The notes beneath the pieces were generated by a model. The model did not search any database and was not told the DNA's origin. It saw only the letters and a list, made by a program, of their open reading frames with translations. Shown here in pieces: positions 8,135 through 15,185 of a stretch of DNA of 21,552 nt (position 1 is its first letter; each line of letters opens with the position of its first letter). The translations under genes and the position numbers were made by a program. The stretch is from a virus: IMG/VR virus record IMGVR_UViG_3300022690_000203, positions 1 to 21,552 of that record. The stretch is one strand, 5' to 3'.

Positions 8135-10383
8135 TATTCCATATCCACCCTTGGAGCAGTTTTATCTACTGAATCTGTAAAAACTTTACTAACTTGACCT
8201 TTTATAGTATCCAATTCTTTTCTAAAAATTAAAATTTGTCCATTTAAACCATCTAACTTATTGCCTGTATCTCGCATAATAACTGTTGCATCTTTGAAAA
8301 CTCCCTCAATATTTGTAAATAATTCTGTGGTTGTATCCGAAGCCTTTTTACCTGCTGAAATTAATTCATCCGTACTTAAAGCCGCTTGCATTATTTCTAA
8401 TATTCCACCTGTAGCAGCAGTTGGGACTAAGCCCCCTTGTTCTTTATCTTTCTGTCTTTCTGCTATTCGTCTTTTACGTTCAGCATCTATTTCGTCTGAT
8501 GCTCCTTGTCTTATTCCTACTTCTTCTTTAGCAGTAGCAACTCTTTTTTGAAAACTCTTATCAAGAAAAAGTGTTGGATTAAATGCAGCTTCAATACCTA
8601 AACCTACTAACTTACTTAATGATATAATCACTCTAAAATCTGACATTATTTTAGCTAACGCTAATTCAACAAAACCTATTTCATCTAAAAATGTTCCAAA
8701 TTTCCATCCTATAATGGCTGCACCTATTAAACCTACTAATACAAGAATAGGTATAAGAATAGCTTTCCATCCTGTTAAAACAACTCCCATAAAGGTAACA
8801 TTTGTTATAATGCCACCTACAATAGCACCAATTGATATAAATAAAATAATTATATTTAAAAGTCCACCTACTAAAGCTAAAATACCTACCGATACTAAAA
8901 TAATAGCTCCTAAATTTTCTTTAATAATATTAGGGAGAGCATCCCATAGTGACTTAAAAAATTTAGTTACATCCGTAATAAATTTAATTATATCCCCAAT
9001 TAATACTAAAGCATTCATAAAAGTTTTAATATTACTTGTATCTGTAAAAAACCCTATGAAATCCGAAACTCTACGTTTAAGTCCATCAAAAAATGTAAGA
9101 ACATCTGCAGGAGTTAATTCAAGAAGAAATTTTTTAAATTGTTCTGCTAAAGATTTAATTATATCTGTTAAAGGGGAAAGTGCGCTCATGATTCCCATAA
9201 CAATTGATTTAAATACTGCTGATCTACCTAATGCTTCTGTAATTTCTTTAATATAATTTCTTATACCAAAAATCGTATCTGCTAAAGGTTTATTAAATCT
9301 TTGAGAAAAAGCTAATCCCAAATTAACAATTGATGCACCCAAGTCTCTAACCCTACCAGTTACAGTAGTTCTAAATGCTTGAGCCATCCTATTAGCTGCA
9401 CCTTCAGAATTATTTAATTTACTTTCTAATTGACCAAGAGCAGAAGAACCTGTTTGTAATAATGCAGCCATACCTGGCCCCGCTATTCTACCAAAAACAG
9501 TTTGAACTTGAGCAGCGGTTAAATTCGCACTAGTTAATTTTCTAATTATTGTTGTAAAAGATTCTAGTTTACCTCTTGATGTTACAAAAGTTAAACCTAA
9601 TTCATCAAATATTTTCTTTGCCCTTCCTGTAGGTGCTAATAAAATTGATAATGCCCTTCTTAAAGTTGTACCTGCTCTACTTCCTCTAATACCAGCATTT
9701 GATAAAACACCTATAGCTGCAGCAGTTTCTTGTATAGATAATCCAGCAGAATTTGCTACAGGAGCAACGAAACTTAAGGCAGAACCCAATAATTGTACAT
9801 CTGTATTAGCTTGAGATGAAGCTAAAGCTAGAATATCGGAAACTTTTCCAGCTTGATCTGCTGCTAAATTAAATCCAGCTAAAGATGCAATTGTAATATC
9901 TGTTGATTCTTTTAATCCTATATTTCCTGCAATAGCTAAATTTAATGTAGGCCCAATAGCGGTTAGTGTTTGTTTTACAGAAAATCCAGCCCTTGCCAAA
10001 CTTTGCATACCTTCAGCTGCATCAGTAGCAGAAAACAAAGTTTCACTACCTAATCTTATAGCCTCATTAGTTAATGCTCTAAAATCTTCTTTAGTAGCAC
10101 CTGAACTTTCTTGCATAATTACAAATGCTCTAGTAATATTATCCTGAAAATCAGCACCACTTTTAGCAGCTAATGCAAAAGTTCCAATCATTGCTGCTGC
10201 ACTAACTGTCAATGCTCTAAGACCAATAGCAGCAATATTCTGAAATGCTGTAGTAACCCCTTGACTTAAACCTGTAGCTAATAAAGACCAATCCCTGATT
10301 AAAGATGAGGCTTGAGCTAAGTTGGCCCTCAATCTATTAGTTGAGGCTGAAATTTCAATTTTTAATTCACCAATAGTTGGCAT
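8134..10383 (-). CDS. Tail tape measure protein (TP901-like core)
   Basis: 749 residues. It spans the tail lumen during assembly, sets tail length and helps DNA delivery at infection. The conserved core is at roughly residues 60-270: GADFQDNITRAFVIMQESSG, then SLARAGFSVKQTL, ALASSQANTDVQLLGSALSF, and the GIRGSRAGTTLRRALSILL stretch that is typical of TP901 or PhageMin_Tail proteins. Residues about 484-565 carry three or four hydrophobic membrane-like segments (for example AIILVSVGILALVGGLLNII). The C-terminus is helical and charged. At about 1.5 angstrom per residue the tail would be roughly 110 nm, an inference from known scaling. It follows the two chaperone genes and its stop overlaps the next start, as in a normal siphovirus tail operon. 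Confidence 0.95.
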   Translation of the reverse strand: MPTIGELKIEISASTNRLRANLAQASSLIRDWSLLATGLSQGVTTAFQNIAAIGLRALTVSAAAMIGTFALAAKSGADFQDNITRAFVIMQESSGATKEDFRALTNEAIRLGSETLFSATDAAEGMQSLARAGFSVKQTLTAIGPTLNLAIAGNIGLKESTDITIASLAGFNLAADQAGKVSDILALASSQANTDVQLLGSALSFVAPVANSAGLSIQETAAAIGVLSNAGIRGSRAGTTLRRALSILLAPTGRAKKIFDELGLTFVTSRGKLESFTTIIRKLTSANLTAAQVQTVFGRIAGPGMAALLQTGSSALGQLESKLNNSEGAANRMAQAFRTTVTGRVRDLGASIVNLGLAFSQRFNKPLADTIFGIRNYIKEITEALGRSAVFKSIVMGIMSALSPLTDIIKSLAEQFKKFLLELTPADVLTFFDGLKRRVSDFIGFFTDTSNIKTFMNALVLIGDIIKFITDVTKFFKSLWDALPNIIKENLGAIILVSVGILALVGGLLNIIILFISIGAIVGGIITNVTFMGVVLTGWKAILIPILVLVGLIGAAIIGWKFGTFLDEIGFVELALAKIMSDFRVIISLSKLVGLGIEAAFNPTLFLDKSFQKRVATAKEEVGIRQGASDEIDAERKRRIAERQKDKEQGGLVPTAATGGILEIMQAALSTDELISAGKKASDTTTELFTNIEGVFKDATVIMRDTGNKLDGLNGQILIFRKELDTIKGQVSKVFTDSVDKTAPRVDME

Positions 10384-10393
10384 TTACTACTCC

Positions 10394-10669
10394 TTATATT
10401 ACTATCTCTTTTGTTCCATCTTCTCTTACTGTTGTTTTACCTAATAATTCAAAATGTGAAAGGGGTAATTCCTGTTCAGAATTTTCCTCATTATTTTGAT
10501 TATTTTTTATAGACTCCTCTTGTCTAGCATATCTCGCCTTTATAGACTTTATCAAAATTATTAATTGAGGAAGGGTTAGAGTTTTTATATAGTCTATAGT
10601 CCAACCATATTCGGCTGCAAGAACGTCTACAATCATTGCCCAATCTATATTAAGTTTACTTTTTTCCAT
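10394..10669 (-). CDS. Tail assembly chaperone, second (gpT-like) member
   Basis: 91 residues. It holds WAMIVDVLAAEYGWTIDYIK followed by LTLPQLIILIKSIKARYARQ, the compact helical pattern with a Tyr-Gly-Trp turn common in proteins encoded just before tape measures. The rest is an Asn/Glu-rich linker. Such proteins coat and fold the tape measure during tail assembly and are absent from the virion. It is in the same reading frame as the upstream 106-residue gene, separated by one TAA and three further codons, and its ATG has no Shine-Dalgarno. Initiation by coupling or occasional stop readthrough is therefore plausible, unlike the -1 frameshift used by lambda. Confidence 0.75.
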   Translation of the reverse strand: MEKSKLNIDWAMIVDVLAAEYGWTIDYIKTLTLPQLIILIKSIKARYARQEESIKNNQNNEENSEQELPLSHFELLGKTTVREDGTKEIVI

Positions 10670-10678
10670 AATATTAAA

Positions 10679-10999
10679 TTATTGTTTAGCTTTAATCATA
10701 TTTTGAAGTGCTTCTATATCTTGTCCCATTATTGCTGCAATAATTTTCTGAATATCAAGCATATCTACTAAATCTCCGACATCTTTACCTTTTGCTTGAT
10801 CTCTAAGTGCTACTTTAACAAGTTTTTTTATGTCAGAGAATAATTCTATATCAACTTTTTGACTTTTATTTTCCAATTTTTCAACAATAGGTATAATATC
10901 AATCAATTCATTGATAGTTAAAGGTAAAACACTATATACTTTATTATCTCTTAAAGTTATTTTTATTTCTTTTTTTGATATAATATCTTCATTAGTCAT
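10679..10999 (-). CDS. Tail assembly chaperone, first (gpG-like) member
   Basis: 106 residues with AAAGGAGA eight bases before the ATG. The sequence EIKITLRDNKVYSVLPLTIN followed by ELIDIIPIVEKLE resembles the short N-terminal strand and helix of phage tail assembly chaperones, and the remainder is helical (DIKKLVKVALRDQ, QKIIAAIMGQDIEALQNM). It lies between the tail tube gene and the tape measure gene, the invariant place of this family. I found no slippery heptamer near its end, and the next gene is in the same frame, so a -1 frameshift fusion is not supported. It should bind the hydrophobic tape measure during assembly. Confidence 0.75.
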   Translation of the reverse strand: MTNEDIISKKEIKITLRDNKVYSVLPLTINELIDIIPIVEKLENKSQKVDIELFSDIKKLVKVALRDQAKGKDVGDLVDMLDIQKIIAAIMGQDIEALQNMIKAKQ

Positions 11000-11063
11000 T
11001 TTAATATCTCCTTTATATTATTGTTTAGAGGCATTCGCCCATCTAGTTAATAAAATATCTTTA

Positions 11064-11429
11064 TTATACTTCAATATCTTTCTTTCGCCATTCTAATCTA
11101 GTTCCAACGAAAGTATTCTGTGTAGAAGTAACCTCTGCTGTAACTAATTTCATATTGGTAAAAGTAACAACAAGACCACCACTATTTGCACCTGCTTGCA
11201 ATTCTAACGTAAACGTTGAATCGAAATCAGGATTGTTAGCATCGAAATCCGCTGTTTCAGCTGTGACGATTAAAGATTGATCTCCAGGTTCTATCTCTAA
11301 AGGAAATCTAAAATCTCCACCTCTAAATTCTTGAGGATTTCCATCATGTCTAACAGTGATGTTTGTTGCAACTCCAATAGGGCTACCATCCGCAATTATC
11401 TTTCCTACAGAAAATTTTCTAATACCCAT
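11064..11429 (-). CDS. Major tail tube protein (probable)
   Basis: 121 residues behind a perfect AGGAGGTG. It polymerises into the tail tube if the assignment is right. The start MGIRKFSVGKIIADGSPIGV, then ATNITVRHDGNPQEFRGGD, and alternating strands to the end match the small beta-barrel tube proteins of the XkdM/gp19 type. The segment FRFPLEIEPGDQSLIVTAET fits the tube loop region. It lies just upstream of the chaperones and tape measure, which is the standard place, and its strong ribosome site fits a highly expressed subunit. It is at the short end for siphovirus tube proteins, and no Ig-like extension is present. The neighbouring 87-residue gene is a weaker alternative. Confidence 0.75.
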   Translation of the reverse strand: MGIRKFSVGKIIADGSPIGVATNITVRHDGNPQEFRGGDFRFPLEIEPGDQSLIVTAETADFDANNPDFDSTFTLELQAGANSGGLVVTFTNMKLVTAEVTSTQNTFVGTRLEWRKKDIEV

Positions 11430-11447
11430 TTTATTACACCTCCTTAA
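11430..11447 (-). promoter_or_regulatory. Strong ribosome binding leader, copy 1
   Basis: The minus strand reads TTAAGGAGGTGTAATAAA directly before the ATG of the tail tube gene. The same 18 bases precede the 87-residue gene at 11727-11744. The core AGGAGGTG matches the 16S anti-Shine-Dalgarno over eight bases with good spacing, which marks both products as abundant. Confidence 0.85.
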
Positions 11448-11462
11448 ATTTTATTATTATAT

Positions 11463-11726
11463 TTATGTTCCTACTGCTGTAACGAGTAAATGATCCGCTG
11501 ATACACCAACATCATTTATAGTAATAACATTTGTTGCAATATCAACAGTTACATCAGTAGCATCTGCTAAATCTATAACTTTTACACTATCAATAGTTGT
11601 TAAAGCATCTACTGTAATTGTATCAGCATCATCTACTTGAAGTACTTCTAAAATAGAATACTTCTTTAATAGAGTAACATCCCTTGCCTGACTTTGTGAT
11701 TTTACTTCTCCTACTCTTTCGGCCAT
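11463..11726 (-). CDS. Small structural protein, tube-associated or decoration (87 aa)
   Basis: Begins MAERVGEVKSQSQARDVTLL and continues as strongly alternating acidic beta strands (DADTITVDALTTIDSVKVID, then DVTVDIATNVITIND). Lys and Arg are almost confined to the N-terminal third. It shares an identical 18-base leader with the tail tube gene, so it is probably made in similar high amounts. It lies between the tail terminator and the tail tube genes. A decoration, tube-lining or capping protein is possible, but I do not recognise a family. No membrane segment or enzyme motif. Confidence 0.7.
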   Translation of the reverse strand: MAERVGEVKSQSQARDVTLLKKYSILEVLQVDDADTITVDALTTIDSVKVIDLADATDVTVDIATNVITINDVGVSADHLLVTAVGT

Positions 11727-11744
11727 TTTATTACACCTCCTTAA
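11727..11744 (-). promoter_or_regulatory. Strong ribosome binding leader, copy 2
   Basis: Identical over 18 bases to the leader at 11430-11447 and placed directly before the ATG of the 87-residue gene. The exact match extends upstream of the Shine-Dalgarno core as far as TTAA, so it is more than a shared core and may reflect duplication of the leader or selection for matched output. Confidence 0.85.
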
Positions 11745-11750
11745 TTATTT

Positions 11751-12158
11751 TTAATCGCTGTAACCTTGCATTACAACATTAAAAGTTAATACTTTATGAA
11801 AAGTTTGAGTTTCGTCTTCAAATAAATCCGTTCCTGTACTTTTCCATACTTGAAAAATACATTTATCAACTTGTAAAAAAGATTTTCTATCTATTCTTAT
11901 TAAAATTCTTCTTGCTATTTTATTTCCTTCTGTAACTTTTTCATCCCCTCTTGTCCAAATATGTAATTGTAAATCAGGAAAATAATCATTTGTTACAGAA
12001 TCAGTAGGGCCATCAGAATCCATTATAGTAATTTGTGGATAATCTACTATTGTATTTGCAGCAGGTTTAAATGCCCAAAATATTCTAGAATCTACAAAAG
12101 CAGTAATAGTAGGATCAGCTAAAAGATCATCTCTGATTGTTTTAATTAAATCTAACAT
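11751..12158 (-). CDS. Tail terminator or completion protein (DUF3168-like)
   Basis: 135 residues. It caps the top of the growing tail tube and joins it to the head stopper. It shows the family pattern: helix at the start (LDLIKTIRDDLLADPTITAF), then a VDSRIFWAF strand, a central YPQITIMDSDGPTDS, LQLHIWTRGD, a helix (EGNKIARRILIRID), and closing strands such as TFHKVLTFNVVMQ. The length is normal for gpU/DUF3168 proteins. The start is fixed by TAATG overlap with the gp10-like gene. The gene order gp10-like, terminator, tube is the standard siphovirus order. Confidence 0.85.
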   Translation of the reverse strand: MLDLIKTIRDDLLADPTITAFVDSRIFWAFKPAANTIVDYPQITIMDSDGPTDSVTNDYFPDLQLHIWTRGDEKVTEGNKIARRILIRIDRKSFLQVDKCIFQVWKSTGTDLFEDETQTFHKVLTFNVVMQGYSD

Positions 12159-12565
12159 TAAATTAATCCCTCTTTAGTTTGTTTTCTTTTACTTTCTGCT
12201 TCAAATGTGGCTTCTATTAATCCTCTTCCTAAAGTTTGCATAACAAATTCTGTATTTTGTTTAAAAGATGGTCGCATAAAAGGATGAGCAGAATGATTAA
12301 CTGTTCCAAATTCTTGATGTACAGAATAAGGAGCCTTTGATATAACATTTCCTATAATTAAAAATCTTTTCTTTCTTACACTTGGTATAATATTATCCCT
12401 AAGAAATCCAGTTTTAAAAGGTGCAAATGTTTTTGCATCAAAGGCTATTTTAGCAACAGACTTACCCATACCTATTCCCAATTTTCTTTCAGCAATATCT
12501 GTGAATTTAGAAAGATTTTCAGCTATTTCTTGCATACCTCTAATTCTTACAAATATTTCAGCCAT
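12158..12565 (-). CDS. HK97 gp10-like head-tail protein
   Basis: 135 residues from the ATG at 12565 (MAEIFVRIRGMQEIAENL). The frame opens earlier with an ATG at 12595, but only the second ATG has a plausible ribosome site, AAAAAAGG about ten bases upstream, and the ten extra residues (MKKQKKGINI) look like part of an upstream relic. Family features: N-terminal strand and amphipathic helix, APFKTGFLRDNI (the conserved TG.L segment), then SKAPYSVHQEFGTVNHSAHP and FMRPSFKQN. In HK97-type phages this protein acts at the head-tail junction. The stop overlaps the next start as TAATG. Confidence 0.9.
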   Translation of the reverse strand: MAEIFVRIRGMQEIAENLSKFTDIAERKLGIGMGKSVAKIAFDAKTFAPFKTGFLRDNIIPSVRKKRFLIIGNVISKAPYSVHQEFGTVNHSAHPFMRPSFKQNTEFVMQTLGRGLIEATFEAESKRKQTKEGLI

Positions 12566-12712
12566 TATATTAATACCTTTTTTCTGTTTTTTCATTTGAG
12601 CAATGGATGTATTTTTTCTAGTTTCTCAAAGTTTTTTAGCTACTTCAATTCCGTATATTTCTTCGTATGTTTTACCTTTTGTATTTCTCATAAGTACTTT
12701 ATTACCAATAGT
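12566..12712 (-). pseudogene. Relic of a homing-endonuclease-type (NUMOD-like) segment
   Basis: In the gap between stopper and gp10-like genes the minus strand encodes MRNTKGKTYEEIYGIEVAKK (ATG at 12691) then Leu, TGA at 12626-12628, and continues in frame as ETRKNTSIAQMKKQKKGIN into the gp10-like start. The string GKTYEEIYG followed by an Ala-Lys helix is the hallmark of NUMOD-type DNA-binding modules around phage HNH/GIY-YIG enzymes. There is no nuclease core and the frame is broken by one TGA where Arg or Lys is usual. It is also in frame with the upstream stopper gene. I read it as a scar of a lost homing gene; a functional 21-residue peptide is less likely because the ribosome site is weak. 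Confidence 0.55.
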
Positions 12713-13156
12713 TTACAAATTATCGATGCGTCTACAGAAGACTTCCCGATGGTGCATTTTACTTTGTCCAAATAATTCATCTACTAATATAGCCTGATAT
12801 TCTCTTGATCCAATAAATATTGAATCATTTTCTCTAATATCTATTTCTGGACAAAAGAAAGCTCTAAATGTTGCAAATACTTCTCCACCTTGAATTCTAA
12901 TTTTAAGTCCCATTTCTCCTCTTTGTCTAATGGGATCAATTCTAACTGGAATATCCGTTCCTATTACTTGTGCATTAGGATAAGTTAAAATAACTTCTCC
13001 AAATTCATTAGTCTTTTTTACACCTTCTGTAGCATCATAGGGTCTTTTAATGATTACAGTTTGAGGTAGCAATGCTAAAAATACAGAATCACAAGGTACA
13101 TCGATTATAGGATTTACTGTAAATTGATTTATTGTTATTTCAGTTGTATTTGCCAT
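12713..13156 (-). CDS. Head closure or stopper protein
   Basis: 147 residues. It closes the connector after DNA packaging and receives the tail. Beta-rich throughout: FTVNPIIDVPCDSVFLALLP, a charged loop, VILTYPNAQVIGTDIPVRID, then GGEVFATFRAFFCPEID and NDSIFIGSREYQAILVDELF. The ending, GQSKMHHREVFCRRI, matches the G.S..HH.EV...R close seen in stopper and head-tail joining families. It lies between connector and gp10-like genes as expected, and its ATG overlaps the upstream TAA (TAATG), so it depends on translation of the 105-residue gene. Confidence 0.8.
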   Translation of the reverse strand: MANTTEITINQFTVNPIIDVPCDSVFLALLPQTVIIKRPYDATEGVKKTNEFGEVILTYPNAQVIGTDIPVRIDPIRQRGEMGLKIRIQGGEVFATFRAFFCPEIDIRENDSIFIGSREYQAILVDELFGQSKMHHREVFCRRIDNL

Positions 13157-13473
13157 TATATTATATGTTCTCGTATTATATTAATAGTTCTTTTACCCGT
13201 TAAACAATCTAAATTTAAGTCTACCCAAGTTATTTCTCCTATTTTTTTTAGAATACTTCTTGAATAAATTTTTTTATTTTTAATGTAGTCTCTTTGCCAA
13301 AAAGTACTAGTTTGTTTTCTTTTAGAAGAAAGAGTATGTATTTTTCCATTTTCTTCTTGTATTTGTAAAGAACTTAGAGATTCTTTAAAAAGTTCCTTTA
13401 AATCATATATGCAATCCCAAACACCTGTCCAAGTATTTCCATTAAAAAAATGTAATATCAATCTTGTTCTCAT
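13156..13473 (-). CDS. Unknown protein in the neck cluster (105 aa)
   Basis: Starts MRTRLILHFFNGNTWTGVWD and continues with a lysine-rich middle (SSKRKQTSTFWQRDYIKNKK) and ends IREHII. Basic, with many aromatic residues, unlike its acidic structural neighbours. No recognised family. The ATG immediately follows seven T residues of a terminator-like hairpin whose 3' arm contains the likely ribosome site (TAGGA), so its translation and all downstream tail expression could be controlled there. The stop overlaps the stopper start, hence probable coupling. It might be a neck protein, an assembly factor or an inserted moron. Confidence 0.65.
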   Translation of the reverse strand: MRTRLILHFFNGNTWTGVWDCIYDLKELFKESLSSLQIQEENGKIHTLSSKRKQTSTFWQRDYIKNKKIYSRSILKKIGEITWVDLNLDCLTGKRTINIIREHII

Positions 13474-13503
13474 AAAAAAATCCTATACACAAGTGTGTAT
13501 AGG
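13474..13503 (-). terminator. Hairpin terminator or attenuator abutting the 105-aa gene start
   Basis: The minus strand reads CCTATACACA, CT, TGTGTATAGG, then A and seven T residues directly before the ATG at 13473. The arms are a perfect 10-base inverted repeat (13482-13491 and 13494-13503); sterically this is a nine-pair stem with a four-base loop. Stem plus T tract is the classical intrinsic terminator on this strand only; the plus strand lacks a T tract. The 3' arm also contains AGG of the only visible ribosome site, so the hairpin could either end transcription of the fibre genes or mask translation of the neck and tail genes. Confidence 0.8.
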
Positions 13504-13667
13504 CGTATGTTAAATGTATTAACGATAGTTAGGTATCCTAACATCTCCATTTAATCCCTATTTATTCACTTGTGACCTTTAAATCTAATCCAAATATCCT
13601 AAGACTTGTAATTAGAAAGTCCAAATTATGAAATTATCTATTAAATTATTTATTCTTATATCTATGA
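13504..13667 (-). promoter_or_regulatory. Structured non-coding leader upstream of the 105-aa gene
   Basis: No credible reading frame. On the minus strand I see GTTAGG-ATA-CCTAAC (13528-13542), GTTAA-TACAT-TTAAC (13509-13523), a longer TCTAAT/ATTAGA pairing (13584-13616), and CACAAGTG at 13567-13574, which is exactly complementary over eight bases to CACTTGTG in the apex of the terminator (13488-13495). That could form an alternative, anti-terminator pairing. A weak promoter-like TTGGAC, 17 bases, TAGGAT also lies in the upstream part. With the terminator this may be a regulated leader for the tail operon. The complementarity could be chance because the element is nearly palindromic. Confidence 0.4.
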
Positions 13668-15170
13668 TTAACTAGTAAAATCAAAATTATACTTAAGATT
13701 AAAATTCCTAATTCCTTCATTACTCTCCCCACTAGGTACTTTTATTTTAATTACAATTATCTTTTCTTCAGCGGGGTTAATATCTCCAAGATTTATAGCA
13801 TTAACTAATGAATCCCCTATACCTGTTTTAAAATTGACATCAAAGGTTCCATTATTATTTGTATCCAATAATAAACCATCTCCAGCATTATCATCAGCCC
13901 ATTGTAAAATTTCTGATAATCCATCTAAAAATATTTTTAAATTTTGTATAGGATTAATTCCATCATGTCTAATAAAAAATATCTCTTCCAAAGTAGTTAT
14001 ATTATTAGTAACTTCTCCATGATTAATACCTATTTGATTATTAATTAATCTATCTTTTATTTCTAAATCACTAGAAGATCGAGATATAATAAATTTAGGG
14101 AAAATTACTACTAATGTAGTATCATTTGCTTCATTAGAAAAATTTCCTACTCCTTCTATATTTATAGCTGAAACTCTATAATTAAATTGTGTATTACCAT
14201 CTAAACCAATATCAGAAAATGTTATATTTGTATTTCCTGTATCAGAAATAATTATTGAAAATCCTCCTCCTATAGGGGATTCTCTTTCTATTTGATATCC
14301 AGTAATAGAACTTCCCCCATCATCAATAGGTGCAACCCACGATAAATCTATTTGACTAGATGAAATTGTTGTTGCTATTAAACTAGTAGGAGGATCAGGA
14401 GGAGTATCTGGACTATATTCACTAATCGGAACTGTAATTATTCCAAGATTATTTCCAGAATTATCCATCCAGTTCCCACCTGGATCAGATGCTGCAACTG
14501 TCACGTTAAAATCATTTGATTTTTGAATTCTAAGTTCATCTAAATTACCATTTAATGTGGTATTAGGATTTAAAGGACTATCTCCATTTTCACCAATATA
14601 GAGCGGGCCTGTAATATTTAATATTTGATTACTAGATATATAATCGGTTTGTTGTCCATCTATATATAATGCATAATCTGCATTAGGAGAACTACCTATT
14701 TTAATAAGAGCCAAATGATGATAATTTGTATCAGAAATAAGTCCACCCTTTAAAGATAAGGTAATCGCACTATTTACAACAATAAAACGAAATTCACCAT
14801 CAGAACTATCTGATAATAATATCCATCTAAAAGAACCGCCAGCCAAGGGTTCAGTGGCATGAGTACAGTAAAATTCACCATTATGAGAAGTTGAAGCATG
14901 TTTTACCCAAAAATCTATAAGATAATCTTCTGTGGTAACACCTACAACATCCCAATCTGTAGAATCCGCTATTTTTAAAGAATCGCTATTTCCATCAAGA
15001 AATAATCCTGCGGAACCAAATTTTACATTTGTTGGTGTTGTATCTAATTGTGCAGTTCCTTTAAATATTATAGGACTATGTGCCGAAGGAGATGAATCTA
15101 TAGTAGATGTTTGTCCATTAATTCCATTTAAATGCAACATTAATTTTGTGTTAGAATTTATACCTGGCAT
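13668..15170 (-). CDS. LamG plus fibronectin III adhesin or fibre protein
   Basis: 500 residues with AAGGA nine bases before the ATG. Residues about 5-235 form a LamG/concanavalin-like lectin domain (KLMLHLNGINGQTSTIDSSP, FGSAGLFLDG, ALYIDGQQTDYI, LNGNLDELRI). Residues about 253-352 are a fibronectin type III domain (PPDPPTSLIATTISSSQIDL, SWVAPIDDGG, GYQIERES, YRVSAINIEGVG). The last 145 residues are a beta-rich domain of unknown type with a DTNNNGTFDV calcium-loop-like segment. It likely binds glycans on the virion surface. It sits among connector and stopper genes, so a neck or capsid fibre is more likely than a tail fibre. Its LamG is closely related to that of the 530-residue gene. Confidence 0.8.
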   Translation of the reverse strand: MPGINSNTKLMLHLNGINGQTSTIDSSPSAHSPIIFKGTAQLDTTPTNVKFGSAGLFLDGNSDSLKIADSTDWDVVGVTTEDYLIDFWVKHASTSHNGEFYCTHATEPLAGGSFRWILLSDSSDGEFRFIVVNSAITLSLKGGLISDTNYHHLALIKIGSSPNADYALYIDGQQTDYISSNQILNITGPLYIGENGDSPLNPNTTLNGNLDELRIQKSNDFNVTVAASDPGGNWMDNSGNNLGIITVPISEYSPDTPPDPPTSLIATTISSSQIDLSWVAPIDDGGSSITGYQIERESPIGGGFSIIISDTGNTNITFSDIGLDGNTQFNYRVSAINIEGVGNFSNEANDTTLVVIFPKFIISRSSSDLEIKDRLINNQIGINHGEVTNNITTLEEIFFIRHDGINPIQNLKIFLDGLSEILQWADDNAGDGLLLDTNNNGTFDVNFKTGIGDSLVNAINLGDINPAEEKIIVIKIKVPSGESNEGIRNFNLKYNFDFTS

Positions 15171-15185
15171 AAATTAATATCCTTA

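Noticed and set aside
4329-9256. Plus-strand open frames such as 4329-4526, 4786-5169, 8261-8551 and 8714-9256
   Set aside because: They are antisense to well-supported structural genes, lack ribosome sites and give low-complexity or hydrophobic peptides expected from reverse reading of AT-rich coding DNA.
10660-10700. Programmed -1 frameshift between the two tail chaperones
   Set aside because: The two genes are in the same frame and I see no slippery heptamer before the stop.
12566-12595. Start of the gp10-like gene at the upstream ATG (12595)
   Set aside because: No ribosome site precedes it, the added MKKQKKGINI belongs to the upstream relic, and the ATG at 12565 has AAAAAAGG in front and begins the conserved family sequence.
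13474-13667. Group I intron or tRNA in the 13.5 kb gap
   Set aside because: I find no conserved intron core, no split gene across the gap and no cloverleaf; only short hairpins are visible.
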